NCBI GenBank assembly: GCA_964530165.1
Contig: CAZGYE010000268.1
Coordinates: 1 to 8,144, forward strand
Reading direction: 5' to 3'
DNA: 8,144 nt
DNA from: CAZGYE01 sp964530165
GTDB lineage: Bacteria; Planctomycetota; Planctomycetia; Planctomycetales; Planctomycetaceae
In this document: positions 5,534 through 8,144 of the stretch, one piece after another
Layout: each line of letters begins with the position of its first letter
How positions within the stretch are numbered: position 1 is the first letter of the stretch
Notes under the pieces: model-generated
Databases searched by the model: none
What the model was told of the DNA's origin: nothing
What the model saw: only the letters and a program-made list of their open reading frames with translations
Program-made: the position numbers and the translations under genes

Positions 5534-6594
5534 GTGGAATCATCGGGCACATGATGTACGGCATACTGGCCGGAAAAGCGGCCCTGGGGCGGAAGCTGCC
5601 GATTGCACCTCTCATTCACCGTCACTTTGCCAGTTACCTGGCCGGCACGTATTTGGGCTGTGACATCCAGACCATGCCGGAAGCCATCTGCGTCGATACG
5701 GGACAGGAAGTCGGCTACGGAACGGCACCCCTCGAGAAAAGCCCGATTACCGGTGGCCCCGTCAGACCCTGGAAATTCAAATTCGGCGATACCGAATACA
5801 CGCCTCGCGACATCCACCGGATGTTCTACGGCCGCGCGCATCTCGTCTTCGGCTGGCACAAGACCGAGCGGGAGCACACGGTCCCCTGGGACCACCTGCC
5901 CGACTACGTGGCCGACGTCGCCGGCGATGCCATCGAGCTGTTCGGCCCGGGAGAGCGCCGGCTGGCTTATCTGTTCGGCTGGGTCAATCACGTCGTCGGC
6001 GACAGTAAGATCAAGTCGGTGCAGCCGGGAATCGACTTGAAGCTGCTCAACGGCAAATACACACCACAGAATCGACCGATTCAGGACCTAGTGACGTTCC
6101 ATGAAATCGGCCGCAAAGAGCTGAACCTCAACTGGCGAAATCTGATGGACGATTTGGCCGTGACGCCGGTGGAAGCGGTTCAACCCCACTACATGCGTGT
6201 TGCCCAGCCGAGGGGCCGGCTCGCGCGCGATTTCCCCAACGCCTGGGTCCCCGGGCGAGAAGCTCTGTTGCGTGCCGTGCTGGCCGAAAATCGCCGCTAC
6301 CAGCGGATCCGCAACGGACGGCTGCTCGAACAACTCAAACTGACGCGAGCCGGCGGTGGCTGGAAGTGCGACGACGAGCTGAGCCGCCGCACCGGCGGCC
6401 TCACCTATCGGGAGATGGTCCGCTTGGCCGACGAGGCGGATTTCCGTCACGCATTGTGGCAAATAGCTGAAGCGATCGCTGATGTGTTCGAGCAGGTCAT
6501 TCAGCGGCAACCGCTGCTGCAAGAACTGCCGCAAGAACTCGGGCCGAGCTGGGAAGAACTCACGCGGCGCTGGCACCGCGCGAAATCGCGTTGA
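5530..6594 (+). CDS. Protein of unknown function, His/Asp-rich, phospholipase C-like fold possible
   Basis: A soluble 354-residue protein; I do not recognise the family with certainty. Start GTG at 5530 gives SGIIGHMMYGILAGKAAL; the alternative is ATG at 5551, which would lose His7. N-terminal residues 1-50 (GHMMYGILAGKA, then FASYLAGTYLGCDIQTMP at 33-50) and AYLFGWVNHVVGDSK (146-160) recall the layout of zinc-dependent phospholipase C/S1-P1-type helical proteins (early His, a surface 'LAGxxxxD' turn, later GWxxHxxxD). Candidate metal ligands are His7, Asp45, His110, His122, His154, Asp158 and His191. That resemblance is by eye and weak. The C-terminal third (240-354) is helical and charged, with QPLLQELPQELGPSWEEL near the end. 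It has no signal peptide, and a promoter candidate lies upstream. It converges with the DUF3891 gene across 60 bp. Confidence 0.85.
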   Translation: MSGIIGHMMYGILAGKAALGRKLPIAPLIHRHFASYLAGTYLGCDIQTMPEAICVDTGQEVGYGTAPLEKSPITGGPVRPWKFKFGDTEYTPRDIHRMFYGRAHLVFGWHKTEREHTVPWDHLPDYVADVAGDAIELFGPGERRLAYLFGWVNHVVGDSKIKSVQPGIDLKLLNGKYTPQNRPIQDLVTFHEIGRKELNLNWRNLMDDLAVTPVEAVQPHYMRVAQPRGRLARDFPNAWVPGREALLRAVLAENRRYQRIRNGRLLEQLKLTRAGGGWKCDDELSRRTGGLTYREMVRLADEADFRHALWQIAEAIADVFEQVIQRQPLLQELPQELGPSWEELTRRWHRAKSR

Positions 6595-6654
6595 TCGCAG
6601 TTGCAAAACACGATTTTGGGGAGGGGAAACCTAAGCCGTGGGAAGCGGGTGCGG
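6595..6654. other. Short convergent spacer without a visible terminator
   Basis: Sixty bases separate the stop codons of two convergent genes. No GC-rich hairpin followed by a T-run is visible on either strand, so termination here is either Rho-dependent or occurs further on. Confidence 0.4.
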
Positions 6655-7455
6655 TTAGGGCACGATGGCCCAGTTGAGGCAACCGCGCGTCGCCGTTTGC
6701 AGGGCCGAGTGCAAATCGGCGTCGTCTGCGTACTCCCGGACGGGAATGATGCGGACGGAAACCGTTAAGTCGAGGCGGTTGACCGACAGTGGAAACGGTT
6801 CCGCGTGAATCTCTGTGACGCCCTTTCCGGTCACGCCGAGCGGGGCCCAGCAGATCGGTCCGTTCTCGTGCAGCGTCGTCTCGTGCGGTTCCGATTGCGG
6901 CTCGCAGCACAGCCAGATGCTCAGCGCGTCGAAGAACTGCAAGAAGCGGAAGCCGGCTTCCATGAGTGAATCAAGCGAATCCGGCGACACGGAGACAAGC
7001 GCGTGGGTTTGCTCGGCTTCTTTCTCTTTCAGTCGGCGTTGCCGCTCTCCTTGCGCGTCGAGGAACTTCTCAATCGCCGCCAGGTCCTCGGCATGGTCTT
7101 TTCGGCTTTGATGCGTCTGTTCCGCCAGCCAGCAGAAATGCCGGCTGACCCAAATGCCGCTCAACGGTGCCTGCCGGCTGCAGATGTCGATGCTTTGCTC
7201 CCAAATCGCCGTGGAAACAGCCATCGGCATCTCGGTGAAGTTGAGAGGCCGGCCCGTGTCGGGATCGATTTGCGGCGCGGCGGCCCACTTCTGCCACCCG
7301 TCGTCGTGATGCCGAATCGCAGGGACCAGCAAGTCGGATACCGGCAGCGGCGGGACGACGTCGTTGCCCCACACGGCCGCAATCTCTGCCGCGAGCCGCG
7401 CGTGATCAATCTGAGCGATTAACAACCAATCGTCTTCGTGATCCCGACGAATCAT
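6655..7455 (-). CDS. DUF3891 family protein
   Basis: A 266-residue, soluble, all-helical-looking protein that matches DUF3891 by eye. Family landmarks in order: MIRRDHEDDWLLIAQIDHARLA (QxDHxxLA at 15-21), VPAIRHHDDGWQKWAAAPQID (44-64, RHHDDGW at 48-54), GRPLNFTEMP (68-77), IWVSRHFCWL (101-110) and FLQFFDALSIWLC (171-183). The pattern His18, His49-His50-Asp51-Asp52, His106 and Asp176 looks like an HD-domain-type metal site, which suggests a phosphohydrolase-like activity, but no substrate is known for the family. The start is supported by AAGGG seven bases before the ATG. A TATATAAG sequence lies just upstream without a matching -35. An 11-bp palindrome (7484-7494) and a large inverted-repeat element (7501-7581) lie in its upstream region. 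It has no operon partner. Confidence 0.85.
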   Translation of the reverse strand: MIRRDHEDDWLLIAQIDHARLAAEIAAVWGNDVVPPLPVSDLLVPAIRHHDDGWQKWAAAPQIDPDTGRPLNFTEMPMAVSTAIWEQSIDICSRQAPLSGIWVSRHFCWLAEQTHQSRKDHAEDLAAIEKFLDAQGERQRRLKEKEAEQTHALVSVSPDSLDSLMEAGFRFLQFFDALSIWLCCEPQSEPHETTLHENGPICWAPLGVTGKGVTEIHAEPFPLSVNRLDLTVSVRIIPVREYADDADLHSALQTATRGCLNWAIVP

Positions 7456-7483
7456 ACAGACACCCTTATATACTGGCTGCGGT

Positions 7484-7494
7484 CACAAATTGTG
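7484..7494. repeat. Palindrome CACAAATTGTG upstream of the DUF3891 gene
   Basis: A perfect 5-bp inverted repeat around one central base, about 30 bp upstream of the DUF3891 start. It could be an operator. It is short enough to be chance, and no regulator family is recognised. Confidence 0.3.
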
Positions 7495-7500
7495 GTTGCC

Positions 7501-7581
7501 GGGAGGGCGAGGCTCCTGCCGAGCCGGCGCGTAAGCTGACGTTGCAGAGGCGCATCAACTCGGCAGGAGCCTCGCCCTCCC
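7501..7581. repeat. 81-nt palindromic element with perfect 23-bp arms
   Basis: The left arm (7501-7523) begins GGGAGGGCGAGGCTCCTGCC. The right arm (7559-7581) is its exact reverse complement over all 23 positions. The 35-base centre (7524-7558) is non-palindromic. There is no T-run beside it, so it is not a standard terminator. From memory, this arm sequence recurs in very many planctomycete intergenic regions, often giving spurious peptides such as GGRGSCR or TRRLGRSLALP. It may be a REP/BIME-like or MITE-like mobile repeat. It sits between the DUF3891 gene and a dead transposase. Confidence 0.85.
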
Positions 7582-7758
7582 CATTCCCCAATCGCGCTAT
7601 TCGTAGGAATTCGGAGTATAAGTCCCCTCAGAGGTGTTCGCAAGCTGCGGCAGTGGCGATCACTTGTCGACGACCGGCAGGTGTGGGAAGATGCTGAAAC
7701 ACAGTAGTTCCAAGTTCGTCGTCACCGAACTCGCCAAGAGTTCGGGGGAGGTGCAAGA

Positions 7759-8127
7759 ACACCCGAATTCTGGCGAAAAGAGGTATGCACTTGAGTCAAC
7801 CACCGCGATCACAAACAACGTCTCGGCATGGAAGAGTGCCGGGCCTGGACAAAGGAACCGATTCTGTGAACCTATCAGGTGCCACTGCTGGCCATGACTC
7901 TGCTGCGATTGATCCAGCCGCAGCTTGATCGAGCACACGGCGACGGTCAGTGGTGGCTGAAACCCGAGTGGAACCGCCGCAAACGTCATCCGTCCCTCCT
8001 CGATCTGCGCCGAGTGTTCTGGCGCTACCGAAACGACTTTTCGCACTTCTTGTGCGAACTGGAAAACATTGAAAAACTCTCGCCACGCCGCAGAACGCGA
8101 CAAAAACGAGCGCCGAAAGCCACGTGA
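7759..8127 (+). pseudogene. Decayed transposase, C-terminal part (IS4-superfamily-like)
   Basis: One frame (codons starting 7759, 7762 and on) reads TPEFWRKE, then RDHKQRLGMEECRAWTKEPI, stop, TYQVPLLAMTLLRLIQPQLD, GQWWLKPEWNRRKRHPSLLD and LRRVFWRYRNDFSHFLCELE, ending with TGA at 8125-8127. This is the usual look of a DDE transposase C-terminus. TGA at 7867 sits where CGA (Arg) is likely. The catalytic segment RYALEST (agg at 7781 to acc at 7799) lies in the +1 frame and rejoins at CGC 7804 after an apparent one-base loss near 7802. Restoring it gives R-x3-E-x6-K, the IS4-type 'YREK' signature with Trp in the Tyr place, so Glu7793 is the likely catalytic residue. The same frame continues upstream to about 7640 (VRKLRQWRSLVDDRQVWEDAE, stop at 7705), possibly transposase too. 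The N-terminus with the two Asp residues is not seen. Confidence 0.65.
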
Positions 8128-8144
8128 AATCCTAGAAACTACTG

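Noticed and set aside
5467..5991. Minus-strand open frame (174 codons) over the start of the 5530 gene
   Set aside because: It would cover the promoter candidate and the N-terminus of the more protein-like plus-strand gene; no ribosome site or motif is seen.
7501..7581. Palindromic element as a Rho-independent terminator
   Set aside because: The arms are separated by 35 bases and there is no T-run on either side. It also lies upstream, not downstream, of the DUF3891 gene.
7660..8103. Minus-strand open frame (147 codons)
   Set aside because: The plus strand over the same bases gives transposase-like sequence (LGMEECRAWTKEP, WWLKPEWNRRKRHPS); the minus frame is best read as its shadow.
1..8144. 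CRISPR array, tRNA, rRNA or a defence/biosynthetic cluster
   Set aside because: No regularly spaced repeats, no tRNA-like cloverleaf or rRNA segment, and no toxin, nuclease or synthase gene groups were found on either strand.

Overview
The window is GC-rich and codes densely on both strands. It looks chromosomal and most like a planctomycete (Pirellulales-type). The grounds are the style of the proteins, an 81-nt palindromic element with perfect 23-bp arms of the 'gggagggcgaggctcctgcc' type that I associate with planctomycete genomes, and two low-complexity intergenic repeats (CGCCAAG units and GAGAGCTGA units) of a kind I also associate with that phylum. The taxonomic call is inference from recall; there is no rRNA or other marker here.

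Layout. 1-716 (+): the 3' part of a ferrochelatase gene (hemH/cpfC), with a tail and downstream spacer containing short repeats. 825-1205 (-): a small MGMT/ATL-fold protein whose active-site motif is QWWR. 1206-1564: non-coding, with an inverted repeat near the ATL start and a probable promoter with a perfect TATAAT for the next genes. 1586-1816 and 1813-2778 (+): a winged-helix protein (DUF2582-like) joined by an ATGA overlap to a five-TPR protein with an unrecognised helical C-terminus. 2766-5339 (-): a full-length ComEC/Rec2 DNA-uptake channel whose end overlaps the TPR gene tail to tail by 13 bp. 5340-5529: a divergent intergenic region with a good promoter and a possible 13-codon leader peptide. 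5530-6594 (+): a conserved-looking protein of unknown function with several His/Asp residues. 6655-7455 (-): a DUF3891 protein. 7456-8144: repeat element plus a decayed transposase.

Functionally this is mostly housekeeping and accessory single genes: haem synthesis, alkylation-response-like DNA binding, natural transformation. The only clear operon is winged helix plus TPR. I see no defence island, CRISPR array, biosynthetic cluster or other multi-gene system. The most notable items are a perfect 21-bp in-frame tandem duplication inside the metallo-beta-lactamase domain of comEC, the transposase remnant whose catalytic Glu lies in a different frame from the rest, the palindromic element beside it, and the coupled winged-helix/TPR pair.
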